A DNA stretch of 64,000 nt from Lachnospiraceae bacterium (GTDB lineage: Bacteria; Bacillota; Clostridia; Lachnospirales; Lachnospiraceae): the NCBI GenBank assembly GCA_022774505.1, contig JALFLW010000030.1, positions 32,955-96,954 on the forward strand, in the 5' to 3' direction. Numbering within the stretch: the stretch's first letter is position 1; every line of letters starts with the position of its first letter. Below the pieces are notes generated by a model. The model saw nothing but the letters and a program-made list of their open reading frames with translations. It had not been told where the DNA came from and did no database searches. This document shows, one piece after another, positions 63,515 through 64,000 of this stretch. The translations under genes and the position numbers were made by a program.

Positions 63515-64000
63515 TAAACTCCGCTTTGACGAAATTACACTTAATTATGATAAAAAGAGAATACCTCTTTCTGCAATGGAACGAACCAAGCGTCAAGGTG
63601 CATTTAGATATTTTGGAGCACAAGGTGTAATAGACTATGTGGATGATTATATCTTTGACGGAAAATATTTATTGATTGCTGAAGATGGAGAAAACTTGAA
63701 GTCTAAAAGGCAAAATATAGCACAAATCGTTGAAGGAAAGTTTTGGGTTAACAACCACGCTCATATAGTTCAATGTAATGAGATGTGTATTTTGGAATAT
63801 TTGGCATATCTCATAAATAGTAAAGATGTTTCAGGATATATCACTGGTTCAGCACAGCCCAAATTGTCACAAGCTAATCTTAATGCGATAGAATTTGATA
63901 TACCATCGATAAAGGAACAACAGGATATATTAAGCATTTTATTGCCAATCGAACAAAAAATCAGGATAAATAATGAGATAAACAATAATTTAGCGGCTTA
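63504..64000 (+). CDS. hsdS: Type I restriction-modification specificity subunit HsdS (partial)
   Basis: Reading frame opens with ATG at 63504 (MKYNKLRFDEITLNY) and stays open to the window end, giving 165 residues. It contains one target-recognition domain, with FRYFGAQGVIDYVDDYIFDGKYLLIAEDGEN and GSAQPKLSQANLNAIEFDIPSIKEQQDILSILLPIEQKI typical of HsdS. The last part is the start of the conserved helical spacer. The second target domain lies outside. It overlaps hsdM by 11 bp. Incomplete at 3' because of the window edge. Confidence 0.92.
   Translation, partial: MKYNKLRFDEITLNYDKKRIPLSAMERTKRQGAFRYFGAQGVIDYVDDYIFDGKYLLIAEDGENLKSKRQNIAQIVEGKFWVNNHAHIVQCNEMCILEYLAYLINSKDVSGYITGSAQPKLSQANLNAIEFDIPSIKEQQDILSILLPIEQKIRINNEINNNLAA

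Overview
The window looks like a chromosomal segment of a spore-forming, anaerobic Firmicute, most probably a Lachnospiraceae-type Clostridium. This rests on gene content: SpoVAD/SpoVAE and an alpha/beta-type SASP (sporulation), a SCIFF ranthipeptide precursor with its radical SAM maturase, a short clostridial-type ThiC, a split transketolase, an IreB-RuvX-DUF1292 cluster, a DUF6465 protein, purine-rich Shine-Dalgarno sites and moderate-to-low GC. No rRNA, tRNA, CRISPR array or complete insertion sequence was found. Almost all of the sequence is single-copy core genome. The accessory parts are a type I restriction-modification locus at the right edge and a dispersed palindromic repeat family.

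Layout. 1-8.7 kb: rarA, a PLP decarboxylase, galM, a HAD phosphatase, a YgiQ radical SAM protein and a FliD-like coiled-coil protein. 8.9-14 kb: rsmE, cysteine desulfurase, thiI and mtaB (rRNA/tRNA modification), with an HPr-like protein that lacks the phosphorylatable His on the other strand. 14-21.6 kb: ireB-ruvX-DUF1292, RNase J, ylbF, a truncated MltG, trmR and a U32 hydroxylase-like gene (tRNA wobble-U modification), a small winged-helix protein and an intracellular alpha-L-fucosidase. 21.7-29.8 kb: cold-shock protein, ABC-F ATPase, thioesterase, an arylsulfotransferase-like secreted protein, and the non-oxidative pentose phosphate genes (transaldolase-like, split transketolase).

29.8-39.4 kb: a 367-bp near-perfect palindrome, a beta-propeller membrane protein, spoVAD-spoVAE, a histone-like DUF6465 protein, a SASP, the scfA-scfB ranthipeptide pair, a DHH phosphoesterase behind a perfect 26-bp palindromic operator, and two membrane proteins. 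39.4-44.4 kb is a thiamin locus: TPP riboswitch-thiC-thiD on the plus strand faces thiM-thiE-HAD on the minus strand. HMP is made by ThiC and thiazole is salvaged by ThiM; no thiazole-synthesis genes are present here. 44.4-54 kb: recA (with a LexA box)-recX, a PAS-CPBP fusion, a D,D-carboxypeptidase, aroA and argS. 53.5-61.3 kb: two AAA-type ATPases, a secreted transglutaminase-like protein overlapping a glycosyltransferase, and ilvN-gntR-ilvC with a clear GntR-type operator. 61.3-64 kb: repeat debris, an XRE-type regulator, hsdM and the start of hsdS, which runs off the window.

The most unusual items are the giant palindrome and its partial relatives, the Crh-like HPr, the RGRKP-type tail shared by RNase J and the DUF6465 protein, the two differently controlled arms of the thiamin locus, and the palindromic operators upstream of the DHH and ilvC genes. 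All calls come from reading the sequence and from family knowledge; no database search was run.
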